Of a stretch of 64,000 nucleotides of DNA, positions 1 through 11,880 are shown piece after piece. The position numbers and the translations under genes are program-made. This DNA comes from Rhizomucor pusillus. Lineage: Eukaryota; Mucoromycota; Mucoromycetes; Mucorales; Lichtheimiaceae. Numbering within the stretch: the first letter of the stretch is position 1; every line of letters starts with the position of its first letter. The notes under the pieces were generated by a model. That model was given only the letters and a program-made list of their open reading frames with translations. It had not been told where the DNA came from and made no database searches. The stretch covers positions 62,152 through 126,151 of the forward strand of contig FWWN02000233.1 of the NCBI GenBank assembly GCA_900175165.2. The letters run 5' to 3'.

Positions 1-463
1 GCTGTAAGTCCGTACATGGCTCTGCTGACGCTGAGTAAAAGCAACACTTATAAAGGAATCGGTGATGTAAACATTTATCTTATTGATTTAGAGCAAGACA
101 CCCGACTTTGCACCTTACATGTGGCCTGTTGTTATCGGCGAATGCAGCGGTCAAGCGCAAGCGTGCCAGGTTGCCTGCAACGAAATGAAAGCGACAGAGC
201 AACGCCCCGACTGCTCGAATGCATGCACCGCGTACTATCAGTGCGGTACTGACAAGGCCCCACCGAGTTACTTGGAAACCAATTCGGCAAACGACGAACC
301 ATCCTACAACGGCAAGATAAAAGCTCAAGATAACTCGAGTAAAAACAAGCAAGGCCGGCAACAACAAGAATCATCTTCATCTTCTTTACTGTCATATTTC
401 AGTGCTTCTACTCAGATGCTCTTGACAGTCAGTGTAGTTGCATTGCTTTCGCTGCAGCAGTAG
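1..463 (+). CDS. C-terminal part of a cysteine-rich GPI-type surface protein (DUF7707-like), cut by the window edge
   Basis: Only the 3' end is present. A GTAAGT donor at 4 and a TTTAG acceptor ending at 91 define an intron. The last exon (92-463) opens in frame with TPDFAPYMWPVVIGEC and carries closely spaced Cys residues (GEC, QACQVAC, RPDCSNAC, YQC). A Ser/Gln/Lys-rich stretch follows, then a hydrophobic C-terminus (MLLTVSVVALLSLQQ) that looks like a GPI-attachment signal. The W-P-x-C-x(n)-C-x-x-x-C pattern resembles the fungal DUF7707 family of small secreted or GPI-anchored proteins of unknown function; this assignment is from memory. The N-terminal signal peptide would lie outside the window. 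Confidence 0.6.
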
Positions 464-646
464 CCAAGCTTGATATTATCTTGGCGCTAAAAATACAACT
501 GCATATACAGACAGTTCTGTGTACACTGTTTTGCTTGTCCTCTTGGACTACTTTCACAACTTTTTTCCTTTCCCCCTTATTTCTCCTTGTTTTCTCCCTA
601 TTTAAGCGCAACCCCTTGGATATAATATATACACACGCACAGTCAT

Positions 647-2573
647 ATGTCTTACGACAACCAAAACCCAAAGGCCTACTACAATCAAGCGGGTAAATGA
701 GAACATGAGGTGGTTCATTGCATTATGGTCCTAACTCTTGCCTGCGAAAAGAATACACTCCTGGAGGAGGAGGAGCAGCAGGTCCGAGCTCGTCGTCAAC
801 GTCCTTTCAGAAACCCGACGAGTTACCACCGCCACCACAGCTCGGCTCGCCTTCAGGTCCTCCTCCGCCCTATTCGCCCCCACCACCTTCGCAGCAGCAG
901 CAGCCTATTCGAGACGAACGCAGCTACGGCGCGTTTGCACCGTCGCCGCCTGCGCAGACAGGATTGCTTGACCCGAACCGATCTTCCTCTTCCTCGACTC
1001 GCAAAACAGGAGGGTGGAATAATCCTCGCAAGTACCTGTAATATCTCTATTTGTGATCATCTAAAGCTAACAGAGCAAGCAATTAGATATACCGCAAGAT
1101 TGGGCCCGGGAACGCGGCAGCAGCAGCGTCGATGAGGAGCAGCATTACCGAGATCCTTGGCAAGACCGCCAGCCAATGTACCCACAGCGAGCAAGAGGAG
1201 GACAGCAGGCGGATGATCCTCGGCTTAGCGAGCGTCTTGGCGGGCTGATAGCACGCACGCTCAGTGGTGGCAGCCGCCGCCGTCGCCGTCGCGGTGGCAA
1301 CGGTGGTGATGTTGACGATGATGATAATGATGACCCAGGCTGTTGCCGAAAATGGTGTAAATATTTGTTCCTTGCTATCTTGATATGGTTGGTCGTTCTC
1401 AAGTACAACGACACGATTCGAGTCACTCCCGACCCTGACAAAGGCGGGGATGGAGATGGAGATTCTATCTCCTGCCAAGGCAAAGACGCTGTCGTGTGGA
1501 AGGATTTGCCTAGCTCACTGGATTTGGAAAAGAATATCTGGGTGACCGTGAACGGCCATGTATCCGGTGGCCGAGTGACGGTGCACAGCTACAAGGAGCG
1601 TAGCCAAACTGGGTCAGTCGCTGCACAGATCCGCGTTTCTCCACCGTCGCTCGTGGATCAACTGTCCTACGAGTGGTCGGATGGCCGCGATGCCCAGCTT
1701 GACGTCAAACTGCCACCGTACAAGACGCGCGATGAATGCGTCCAAGTCGATATAGATATATGGTTGCCAGATAAATCAGAATCTCTCGGAGTCGCTGTTT
1801 CCAACATGCCCATCGATGTTGTGGACGGCTTGCATCAGATGGATCTGGTCGATCTAAAGACGGCAAATGCACACATCAAACTGGTCGACTTTGAAGGCGA
1901 TCAGCTCAAGCTGCAAACGACCAACGGCGATGTCAAGATTACAGATAACGTGGAGAGCGATGCGTCCGTCAGGATCGAGACTTCCAACGGTCTCGTAGAG
2001 GTTTTGGACGTTTCCGCCAAGGACTCCATCGAACTGCTGAATGCCAATGGAAATATCCAGGCCCAGCTCGTGCGTGCAGACGATCGCGTTCTTGCAAAGA
2101 CATCGAACGCTCAAGTAAATATAGACACTCTCGATGTCGACCAAGCATCTATTCTGGCGTCAAATGGACCCATTGACTTGAGTCATGTGCACACTGCATC
2201 GTTTTCTGGAAAAACTTCCAATGCTTATATCAACGCAAGATTCGAATCTATCAAAGATCCAAACATCATTCTCGAAACGAGCAACGCACCCATACAAGCT
2301 CACATTGTAAGTGGTTCTGCTTGCTGGATGATGGATATATCCAGTTTACTAAATTGCTGCTCATAGACAACCGAGTATGAGGGCCGCTTTGCAATCAGTA
2401 CAACTGGTTTCAACGATGCCAAGATCCAAGATGCATTAGATGAAGAAAGTCACATTGATTATGAAATCAAGCAGCACAACAGGAAGGAAGGAAGCAGATT
2501 GAAAGGAGATGGCAACTTGGTAGCTACGACTAGCCTTGGAGATATTGAAATCGTGTTCGATGTTTTTAAATAA
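647..2573 (+). CDS. Type II membrane protein with Pro-rich tail and DUF4097-like repeat ectodomain
   Basis: Four exons: 647-692, 752-about 1031, about 1076-2306 and 2367-2573. Joining at GTAAAT/AAAAG and GTAAGT/CATAG keeps frame; the 1032-1075 intron could use either of two donors. The start MSYDNQNPKAYYNQA leads into a Gly/Ser/Pro-rich cytosolic segment with a PPPPY motif near 859-873. Then come a run of Arg, a CCRKWCK patch (possible palmitoylation) and one membrane span (YLFLAILIWLVVL). The rest, about 330 residues, repeats short units around TSNA/TSNG (for example LKTANAHIKL, LQTTNGDVKI, LETSNAPIQAHI). This fits a right-handed beta-helix of the DUF4097/adhesin type known from bacteria and some fungi. 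The basic residues before the span suggest the C-terminal domain faces the lumen or outside. Function unknown. Confidence 0.75.
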
Positions 2574-2598
2574 GCAAAGAAGTAAAAAAACAGTATTT

Positions 2599-3340
2599 AC
2601 ATGTCAAAGGGCATGTTTGATGAGCTCATCGGTTCAGAATCTCTTAGATGAGTAGCGTGCACCTTTTCGGTCAATTTCATTATTGACGGATCAATGATGT
2701 TGTCCAGATCAAGTTCTTGCGGAAACGTTTCGATGCGATACATGCTTGATTGATGTTTGTGTGACTCTATCAAACGACATATTACGTCGATTAATTGTTC
2801 AATACGAATCTGTTAAACAAATGTATCATAATTAGTTTATCGCCATCGCAAAACTGAAATATAAAGCAGCTTACTTTTAGGTTCCAAAAAAGTTATAAAG
2901 CCAAATATTTCGTGCTCTCGATAGCTTTGCAATGGAACAGATACTTTCCTCTCGTAACATGAGGAACAGTCCTTCCGATGGACTGCTTAGAGACTACAGC
3001 AGTAGATGAGTCCCTGCGGAAAACCATGCTATGTGAATATTTATTCGCTATCTCGTAAATGCCTTACTTAACATATGCTTGAAGGAAATACAGTTTTAGA
3101 CAGCGGAAGATCTCGAATTTAGCATGATTAAATGCGCTTGTTAAGTCCTTAAGCATAGCAAGCGTGCCATATAGACCTTTGTGAAAGTCGAAAGAAATTT
3201 TCGTATCGTTTGCTTGATCGTATCCCCTCGATGCTTGAAAGATAATTTACGCAACCAGGCATCCACATACTGACAGAAGATGAAACCGAGTTTGAGCAGT
3301 ACTTCAGCGCCGTAGAAAACCCAATGGTCATTTGCTACAT
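2599..3340 (-). pseudogene. Unrecognised spliced gene, apparently broken by frame conflicts
   Basis: The last exon (2599-2811) is clearly coding: it follows a TTTAACAG acceptor, reads IRIEQLIDVICRLIES, and ends at TAA after about 70 codons. The preceding exon ends at a clean GTAAGC donor (about 2879). The frame needed to join it has a TAA 18 nt before the donor, whereas the best coding frame there (HEIFGFITFLEPK) is one base out. Farther upstream, DFHKGLYGTLAMLKDLTSAF and GAEVLLKLGFIFCQ can be joined only by a 44-nt intron. I could not find a start codon or a recognisable family. Either the locus has decayed or one exon is misread. RNA reads across 2811-2880 would settle it. Confidence 0.4.
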
Positions 3341-4219
3341 GAAAATATAATTATAATAAATATATACATGAATATCCAGTGAATAATAGTCATTTTAGAT
3401 AAGGAACGCTACGCCTTCATCAGCACACTATGCTAGTGTTTCTACACGATGCGATTTTTCGTCGGCCTCGTGAGGACTTTAGAGATTGCGTCCGTAGATT
3501 AAATCACAAACGAAATGCGACATCACTTTCGGGGAAAAGTGTATGTAGGCCAACATCTGGCGAGAGACGAATGAGGATAATATCATAAAAGCCTGAAGCT
3601 GAGGATGTACCGGGGTCTACATTCTTACTTGCCTGGCCGGTAGCATTGAATCTAGACCACCTCTCGTTCGTATCTCGCCATGACCTTCTGACAACGTTTT
3701 CAGCGCTTATCGAAAGGCAGCAAAGTAGACCACGGCATTTGCTTTGGCTTATGTTCATATATAATTCAAGGTAGGTACTAGTCCTTTAGAGCTCTACTTG
3801 CTCATCATGCCCTCTTCTAACAATGCAGTTGCTTTCAGCATGTCTGTCGGTTCATACTATCAACATGTACGAGCGGTAGCTCCCCAAAAATTTCCTCTGA
3901 TATGTACGCTTGATAAACAAAAATGCTCACTGCTATTGGATAAATGGATTCAACTATGGGTTATATTCTCAATGGCGTTTTAAGCGCTTCCAAATGCTAT
4001 CATCCTGTGAGTAAATATGTTAGAATCGTTATCCTACATGGATGGCTAAGCTTAAAGTATTTTTTATGGAGAGTATTACAGATGTACATAAGGAAAAGTG
4101 AGTTTCTGTGTGCAAGTGTACGTGTAGAGCAAGGGATAGATAGAGAGAAAGCGAGAACATATATCCTAAACGTAAGTATCACATTACATTACAAAGTAGC
4201 GAGGAAAAGAGTAAAGTGG
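3341..4219. other. No supported gene
   Basis: A reverse open stretch at 3504-3758 and an AGTAAG donor-like site near 3630 could be upstream parts of the broken gene at 2599-3340, but I could not join them. 3770-4200 is AT-rich with no convincing coding frame and probably holds the 3' UTR of the FYR-domain gene. Confidence 0.4.
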
Positions 4220-5955
4220 CTACTCGTCATCAGTGGCGTTAAGACGGTCGACGTCGTCGTCAAAGTGATCCGATGACAACATAGATGACGAGGGCGGTGG
4301 TTGGTCAGGAAACGAAGGCGGGGAGTAGCTCGGCGGCGGGGCGCGGGGCACAAGCGTGGTAGTATTAGGATGTTGATGATGATGGCTCGACTCGGGCAAC
4401 AATGATGGTGGCTGTTGTTGGTGCTGCTGGAAATTGATGACATGTTCCTTCACACCATGTGGACTTTCGTTGGTGGTGGTACCAGTTGATGATGGCGAAA
4501 TTTCCATATTCATGGCTTCTTCCGATATGGGTAACATTGTATCGTCGTGGTCTGTTGCCGCGCGAGGAGCTCGTCTGTTAGCATTGCCCATCTGCTCCAA
4601 ATTTCCGCGTTTCTTTTCCGCTGCTGCCATTACACCTTTAGCCGCACGAGGTTCCATTTCTTCGAAATTTTGTGCGACGTAGTGTCTCAAATTCTCCGTG
4701 CCTGGTAAATCCTGAATCAACTTGGCGATCGTCGGATGCTTGAAGCCATAGTAATCGGGACCGCTTGCCGAGTTGGAGTGCTCTCGATTCCTAATCTCGT
4801 TCGAGCGACGTACGACAACTGTCCAAGCACCGGTGGCAGAGTTTGCAATGATAGGATCGTCAGGAGCATCGGCCGCTGTTACTCGAAACAATGGTCCATC
4901 CCCTCCATCCAGAATCGTCGACGTGACAACAGTGTTGGCGTTCGGGTCGACCATACTAGGATAAGTTCTACAATGCACTCTTGCAATTAGAAACACCTTG
5001 CACAACGTAGCACGAAACACCATACCACACTCCTTTTTTCATACCTGCTTACAGTGTAGCCGACAGGGAATATGTATCTTTCGTTATGGAAAGTATCACG
5101 ATCACTGACGATCTTGCCAAGGCTTTGCACGGTAAGGACACCAATTTGCTGAGGAAGTTTTGGTTGGCCATGTTCATCGCGTTCGATAGGCTGGACTCGG
5201 CGCGTTTTCACCGGTATTCGTGCAAATTTAGACCGTTTCGGAGGCGCAGATGCAACTGTTGCCAAGTCTCGGCCTGCGTTGCTTCGTTGCGGGCTGCTTG
5301 TTGCTGAAGACGTGGCCCGGGAATACGAAGATTGGTTTTGCCGATGCTGCGGTGAGGAGGTCACGCGTCGCTTCAACCGTGCATTTTTGGATGACGTGAA
5401 AAAGAAGTCTAGCGCAGAACCTTGTGTGTCAGAGAGGGAAGATAGCATAAGCAGCAGTGAGAACTTACTTTCATCATTGTCACTCTCTGATGCCGACAAT
5501 TCACTCTGGAGGTCACTGCTGTTCTCGTCTGATGATGGTATCATACGGTGGTCCATGCGGCCAATACTATCCAAGAGCAAACTTTTTTTGTCACAAAAAA
5601 AGATTATTAAATTGATGGTGGAAAATCAGATAAACTGATGATTGTACTTACTTTCTTTCAAAGGTCAATGTCCTAATTCTCTTTTTGGCGCGATCATATT
5701 CCTTGGTCATCGTCTCATTCAACTTGAAGCGTTGTTCAGATAATAAGTTCCAAAGCACGCTCAAATTAATGTATTTACCGTCATAGTTTCTCGCAGTTTC
5801 CGCTTGAGTTTCTTGTAATTTTCCTCCGAATAACTTGGAGAAGACGGATCTTCTGGTGATCCAGGCGATTCAGCAATCTTTGAGCTGACGGGTGACGCGC
5901 TCGAGGAGGGATTAATTCCCAAGGAGGAATTCGCGGGAGGTGGAGTAGACGCCAT
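4220..5955 (-). CDS. FYRN/FYRC-domain chromatin protein, TBRG1-like
   Basis: Four exons on the reverse strand (5779-5955, 5652-5722, 5045-5581, 4220-4967) join in frame to about 510 residues. The N-terminus starts MASTPPPANSS; an ATG three codons upstream is also possible. Next is a basic coiled coil spanning exons 1-2 (YKKLKRKLRETMT, DRAKKRIRTLTFER), then FLLD/LLLDSIGR, then a Ser-rich linker. FYRN follows (QIGVLTVQSLGKIVSDRDTF ... FPVGYTVSR) and runs straight into FYRC (TYPSMVDPNAN ... DGPLFRV ... GPDYYGFKHPTIAKLIQDLP) across the 4968-5044 intron. This coiled coil-FYRN-FYRC order matches TBRG1. FYR domains otherwise occur in MLL/KMT2 and JARID proteins, so a nuclear chromatin role is inferred. 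The C-terminal 100 residues are Gln/His/Pro-rich with an APPPSYSPP motif and end acidic. Confidence 0.85.
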
Positions 5956-6812
5956 GTAAGACACAAGTGTGGGAGTGGTGGGAGGAAGAAGAGAAAAGAG
6001 GAAAGTTGGCGCCCGGTGTCAGCAAGAAGCGACTGCTGATGACGGTTTTCCGTCAAACGAGGCGGCGGCGCCAACAACGAGCGCGGAGAACCAGAAATTG
6101 GTGAAATTTTACCGGACGTCTATACCAGTCCTCTTGACAAACAAGCAACCACCACATGGTTTTTTAAGTTTATTGATGCATTAAGCTCATAGAAAGATGT
6201 TATCAATAGCTCCTTTACTGTGCTGGAAAATGATCTGCTGAAATTGAGACGGTCCTGTAAATTGGATCGCATTCCTGAACTTGAGCCAGCTCCCGGACGC
6301 GTCCCAGGTTTTTTATCCTTTGTTAAATCATAATAATGATAGTGATATAAACCTTTGCTGGAGATCATCATATTGTTTCTGAGGACTTGATAGCGAGGTA
6401 GGCGTAGAAATCAAAAGTGGAGATCACTGTTCGTTTGGGAAACTGCCGTGTCCGAAAGCGGAAATGACCGCAGCCCGTTTTTTCGATTCCAGTTCCATTC
6501 GGGATTCAGGATGTGTATTTTTTACGCATCCTGGATCTGTCATAAAAGATCACGAGCAACCAATTGCGATCTTGTAGATTGCGTTGAGCCCTGTAAGCGG
6601 ACACATGTCTGCTAAAATAGAATGGGTGCAATAGTAACAGTAGACATAGTATTGGCTTCAGGACCTGCCGCGGCAGAGAATTGCTCGTGCAGGTAGTATA
6701 GCCAATGCACATTTCTGTCATATCACAAACATTCAATGCCATTCACTAAATAAAGAGAGCTGTATGCTCCGTTGAAACAATTTAAGGCGATGAAAAAATG
6801 ATGGTTTATTAT
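5956..6812. other. Spacer between TBRG1-like gene and P450
   Basis: Promoter of the TBRG1-like gene plus the 3' region of the P450. A reverse open stretch (6120-6371) has no family resemblance or start context. Short reverse peptide fragments around 6420-6500 (MELESKKRAAVISAFGHG) faintly resemble the N-terminus of a Tc1-type transposase, but stops interrupt them. No gene is called. Confidence 0.4.
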
Positions 6813-8874
6813 TTAAGATCGACGTTTCATCAAAACCTTGAAGCTATTGCTTTCCAACTGGAGGGTTTGATATTGACGTACGTGTTCAGCTTGCTCCATT
6901 TCTTCCGGAATTGCCTTCAAATCGTACAAGCGCACAAGCATCGCCAAAGAGAGACGCATTTCTTGGATAGCAAAGTTCTTTCCGATGCAATTGCGAGATC
7001 TTTTAAAGAACATTTAAATGTATCAGTAAAAGTAGTGTCAAATACTGATATTTACACATGTACCCAGCGCTAAAAGGATAGTAGGCATCCAGTTCGGGCG
7101 AAAGGTCACCAGCACCATCCAGCCATCGCTCAGGGATAAATTGCTCGGGATTCTTCCAGTACTCGGGATCCATCTGTGCATTCCAGATACTGCAAATGAC
7201 ACGTGTCTAGATCGATTTGATTCTGGTGTTAGCCATTGTATTCTATGTATGAATGGTCGAAACTTACTCCTTTGGGAATAAAGAGCTTTCCACCGAGGAC
7301 CATATCTTGCTGAGCGAAGCGTTCAAGACCTGCAGCGGCGATCCAGTTTTTGCGCAAAGTCTCGTTGATGACAGCATTCAAGTAAGGCAAGTGCTTGAGC
7401 TGCTCGTGCTTAAAAACGAATCCGTCCTCGAGAGGCAGTGCATCAATTTCTCGACGCAGCTTTTCCAACTTGTCTGGGTGGCGAAGCAGCTCAATAACGG
7501 CAAATCCGCTGGTGTTGCTGGTCGTCTCGGACCCGGCTACCAAGAACAGCACAGTTTCGTTTGCAATGGCTTCAGCTGTCAGGCGGTCTTCATCGTTGCT
7601 TGCATGCTGCGTATCAATCAAAATTTGGAGAATATCGTCGCGTCGTGCCTTTTCACCGCCTTGGAGACGTTCAAGGATAATGTTCTTCATAAACTACAAG
7701 AAAAAATAAATTCTGTGAGTTTACTGTTCAAATCAATAAAAGTGATAGTGACATTTACCTCTTGAAGTCTCCCTCTCTGAGACTTGAGACCACGTTTTTG
7801 GAGTTTCATGGTGACACCTGCCATCAAGGGTTCAGACATAAGCTAGCAATGCAAATTCAAAGAAACCGTGAGAATGGGGACAGTTGAGACTTCTGAACAC
7901 GCATACTCACATAGTGATTAATTTTCATGTTGTTACCGATTGTGCGAGGTACAAAGTGTTCATTGTTTTCAAGCATATCAAAGCTACGGCCGAACGCTGT
8001 CTCGCCGATAATATCGAGAGCTAAGCACTGGAAGAGCACCCAAAGATTGACGGTTCCGTATCCATCAGCAGCTTGAGTCGCCTTGATATCCTTGTCGATC
8101 TTGTTGACAAACGCTTTGGTGGTCTGGTGCATGAAAGGCTCAAGCGAGCCAAGGTACTTCATAGAGAAAGCAGGCGACACGACACGTCTCTGTTACACTT
8201 TGAGTTAATATCACGTACATTGACTGCAAGTTGTCATTACACGTTACCCTTTGCTTGTGGAAGACCTTGTCACGCGTGTTGAACATGGTTTGCGTGTTTC
8301 CGGCAGCTGTAACATATCAAATCAGTGTCAATGCTCTCATTTTTATATTACTATCGCGCTTATTACCAGCAAGCAGATCATAGTTGGGTCCTTTTGTAAG
8401 ATCGTCCTTGACGAGAATTTGCTTGAGCATATCCTTGTCAGAAACCGAAATATAGTTTGGTCCCAAACGAACGACTCGACCGTATTTCTTGTGGTAATCG
8501 CGAAGCTTCATCCATCTAATCAAGCAAAAGTTACAGTGGGTATTCAATTATACAAAGCAATAAGAAGACTTACGCTGTGCCCAAAGGATGATCCAGGTAG
8601 TATTTACGGATTCGAAAGAATTTGCCGATAAAAGGTCCAGGAAGCGAACTAAGCGGACCAAGGAACGCATCGTACAGTTTCTATATGTAGCTCATTGATT
8701 AGCTTGACTTCAACTTTGGATTTTATTCCGTGCTCAAAATCTTACTGTTGTCACGAAATAGGCAGCGACAGAGATTGATACGATTTTACCGATTCTTTGG
8801 AGGTCCTGCTTGTTGGAAAGTGTTTCTACGACGCGATCTGTGGTATCTTGAATTGTCTTTGAGAATTGATCCAT
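6813..8874 (-). CDS. Cytochrome P450 monooxygenase
   Basis: Nine exons join without frame error: 8746-8874, 8574-8680, 8367-8515, 8248-8306, 7911-8189, 7759-7842, 7268-7693, 7064-7206 and 6813-6999. They give about 520 residues, normal for a microsomal P450. The start MDQFSKTIQDTTDRVVETL was chosen because a membrane anchor (IGKIVSISVAAYFV) and the proline hinge (LSSLPGPFIGKF) follow. Visible landmarks are the C-helix WxxxR-like region (HKQRRRVVSPAF), I-helix oxygen-binding AGSETTS, K-helix ExxR (NETLRK), meander PERW, and the heme loop FSAGSRNCIG with its Cys ligand. The heme loop is itself split by an intron. The CYP family and substrate cannot be named from sequence alone. The gene for its electron donor, NADPH-P450 reductase, lies 733 bp upstream on the same strand. 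Confidence 0.95.
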
Positions 8875-9607
8875 TGTTGTATGCCTGATGCCGTCATAGC
8901 AGGCAGCAGCAGCTTTTATTCTTCTGGTAGTCAAGTCGGCAAATCCGTTTCTCCGATTACATATAATTATTTGTCAAGCAGTTCAGGTTCTGCCGACCAG
9001 CACTCACCGATGGAGTTGCTAATCTGAGTAGTATATGACCATGTAATATCGATCGGAATCGTTTCTAGCCCGTTCTGCACCCATGCATTTGAAATCGATG
9101 CTTTAGGAATCATAGAAAAAAGACGCAATCTTACGGGAAAAACAGGTAAATCGGGATACGCTTGAGTAGTGACACTTACCATTTTTGGACGATAAATCCA
9201 ATCAGAAAATAGCGCAGAAAAAGTCTTCTTGAACGATGATGGATCAAAATTCAGTGCTTACAGCCATGGCAACATTGTTGCCACGATGAAGATGATGCTG
9301 AGAGTGTATTCATGGAACGCTATGCATTCCAGCGCGATACTTCTGATATGCGTACATTAGGGGGTTTCAAATCTGGTTCTAGCTGGCCCAGAAAGCAGAC
9401 GAATTAACATGCATATTCAAGACACAAATCTTTACAGAGTTACAAACGCAAAATGAACTGTTTATTATGGTACAATGAAGCGAAACATATGGTATACGTC
9501 GTGCGCAATTTCTCTGTAAGAGATTAAATCTCAAGTGAGCGAGTGTCTATTATTCTATGTGCAGAAAGAGAGAGAGAAAGAGGGAGGGATTGGATGGATC
9601 GGGTTGA
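8875..9607. other. Spacer between P450 start and reductase end
   Basis: Contains the P450 promoter and leader plus the reductase 3' UTR. On the reverse strand an ATGGTAAGTG at about 9175-9184 looks like a splice donor, so an untranslated or very short upstream P450 exon is possible. A GA-rich simple repeat lies at about 9565-9590. No independent gene seen. Confidence 0.4.
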
Positions 9608-11790
9608 CTAAGCCCAAACATCTTCTTGGTAACGGTTGTTGCTCTTGAGCTTCGTCATGAAATCGATTGCGGCTTGTTCATCCATACCACCGTATTGCTG
9701 TGCAAGATCGACAAAGGTACGATAGACGTCTCTGGCCATACGCTTCGCCTCGCCGCAAATGTAGATAGTTGCACCGGACTTGCGGATCAACTCCCACATT
9801 TCCTTGCCGTTTTCTCGAAGTTTGTCTTGCACGTACACCTTCTTGTCAGTTTCTCTGGAGAATGCGGTGATGATGCGGGAAGGAGCACCCAGTGTGTCGA
9901 ATAATTCAGGCCACTCCTCCTGATACAAAAAGTCCTCGGTCGATCTTCGGCAGCCAAAGAACAGGATAGTAGGACCGACGTTCTTGCCTTGCTTCTTTAA
10001 ATAGGCGCGTTCTCGAACGAAACCACGGAAGGGAGCAACGCCAGTTCCAGGACCAATCATGATAATGGGTCTTTCCTCGTTGGCTGGCAGCTTGAAGTTG
10101 GATCGTCGCACATGGATAGGCAGCTTGGCAACATTGGCTTGCTTGTCAAAGTACTTGCCACCGGGTCCTTGGACGGCATGCTTCGAGAGGCATTCAGACT
10201 TGTCCTCTGCATGCACTGCGCTGTGCACAGCCCACAAGTAGTTTGTGTTCACGCCAAAGATGGTGCGCTCCGGAGTAGGTTCAGGATGATATCGCAAGGT
10301 GACAGCTGTAACACTGATATTGTTTGGACTCTCGATGGATGACGAAGAAATCGAATAGTAACGGGGTTGCAAACGGCTCAAGGCTTCAATGAAGATACCG
10401 GGAGGAATTGCATACGTCGTTGACGGAGCAGCGTATGCGAGGACTTCAGCGAGATTCCGTACAGGTCCAGCGACGACATGTTGATACTTGTCCTTGTCGG
10501 TCGCCAAGGTCTTTAGAACTTCGGATGCTTCCGGGGTCGGGCAGTAAGGTGCAACCAACGATAAGACTTGACGGGATGGTGGCGAGCAGATATCCAAGTA
10601 GTGGCGGAACATGGCGCGGTAACTAGTTGGCTGTGGGAAAGGAATCTTGGTCGCAGCTTCGTCTGCAGGCTTGACGCTAATGACAGTATCGAGCTTATCC
10701 TGGAGACCGAGGACACTGGCAAGGCGAGCAACATCAACTTCGCTATTTGTAGGCCAGATAGCAACGTGGTCGCCGGTAGTGTAGGAAAGACCACTGTTTG
10801 CAATATCTATTTCCAGATGCAAGCAGTGACGGTCCGAGTCATGCAGGAGGTCGCGTGAAGTGATAGTAGCTGGATACGGTTTTTTGGCATCATAGTGTGA
10901 CTGACTCTGGTCACCCAATTCGCCTTGGTAAACGTTACCATCGAATTCGGATGCATGCTCAGCAACAATGTACGCAGGCTCATGTGCTTGGCTGTTGCCT
11001 GCGTCACTCTCGTCTGCACCCAAAGCGTCTGCAAATATGGGCCAAGTCTTTTCCTGCCAAGCCAAAAAGTCGTCTTCGAGGGACTTGTCGTCATCGCCTT
11101 CGCCACGCTCGCCGAGTCTGGTAGCACCAAGCGAGGTCAACTTTTCATCGACAGTTTTGGAGGCTTGATTAAAGTAAGTGTAGGTGCTATTGCCCAATCC
11201 AAAAATGAAGTATCGGAGCTTGGTCAGCGGGTGATCGCCAGAGTCCTCGGAAAATGAAGGGTCGTGGAGCAGATCCCAGAATGGTACCGCATTGTCTGTG
11301 GGCTCGCCTTCGCCGTACGTGGACATTACGAAAATAGCGATCGCATCCTCCGGAAACTGGTCTAGATACTTCATATCGACTTGCTCAGTGTCAACCACCA
11401 CGGCTGCCACGTTAAACCGCGACTTGATCTCCTTGGCCAGTCTTGAGGCATAGTCTTCGGCTGTGCCAGTCTGCGAACCATAAAAGATGATCACTCGACG
11501 TCCCTGTTGGGTTGTTGTAAGTATGAAGGTTCCATCCGGCAGCAGCATATCTCTATTCTACTTACGTTTTGCTTCATTTTGGCTACAAAGTTGCGCTCAT
11601 CTGCTTTGGTTTCTTCAATTGCAACGGCTTGTGCATGTCCACCATTTTGCTCTGGATGCTTAAGGGCAGTTTGTCGTCTTTGCTGCATGTTGTATTGTTG
11701 CAGCAGCATGTAGGCAATCGCACCGAGACCAACAGCTCCTCCTATAAGGTACATGCCGTGGCGCTCGGCTGTCAACGATGATGCAGACAT
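9608..11790 (-). CDS. NCP1: NADPH-cytochrome P450 reductase
   Basis: Two exons (11566-11790 and 9608-11503) separated by one GTAAGT...AACAG intron encode 706 residues, the normal length. The start MSASSLTAERHG is followed by the ER anchor (MYLIGGAVGLGAIAYMLLQQ). The FMN domain begins FYGSQTGTAEDYASRLAKEI and includes STYGEGEPTDNA. The FAD domain has RYYSISSS, and the NADPH domain has GPGTGVAPFRGF and FFGCRRSTEDFLY. The C-terminus is YQEDVWA with the conserved penultimate Trp that stacks on FAD. It passes electrons from NADPH to microsomal P450s, including sterol 14-demethylase, and plausibly to the P450 encoded just downstream. A TATA-like box lies about 85 nt upstream. Confidence 0.97.
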
Positions 11791-11871
11791 TACAGTGTTA
11801 AAAAAGAGAGAGAGAATGAAAGAGTATGTACAAGGAAGAAGTTTTCTTGCTGAGGAGGCGATCAAGCATCT

Positions 11872-11880
11872 CCTTTTATA
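11872..11880 (-). promoter_or_regulatory. TATA-like box of the reductase gene
   Basis: The reverse strand reads ATATAAAAG here, 82-90 nt upstream of the reductase ATG at 11790. Spacing and sequence suit a fungal core promoter. No transcription start is mapped. Confidence 0.45.

Noticed and set aside
6120..6371. Reverse 83-codon frame between the TBRG1-like gene and the P450
   Set aside because: No recognised motif, no acceptable intron joining it to other exons, and an AT-rich end.
10408..11257. Forward frames antisense to the P450 reductase
   Set aside because: Codon-bias shadows of a well-conserved enzyme.
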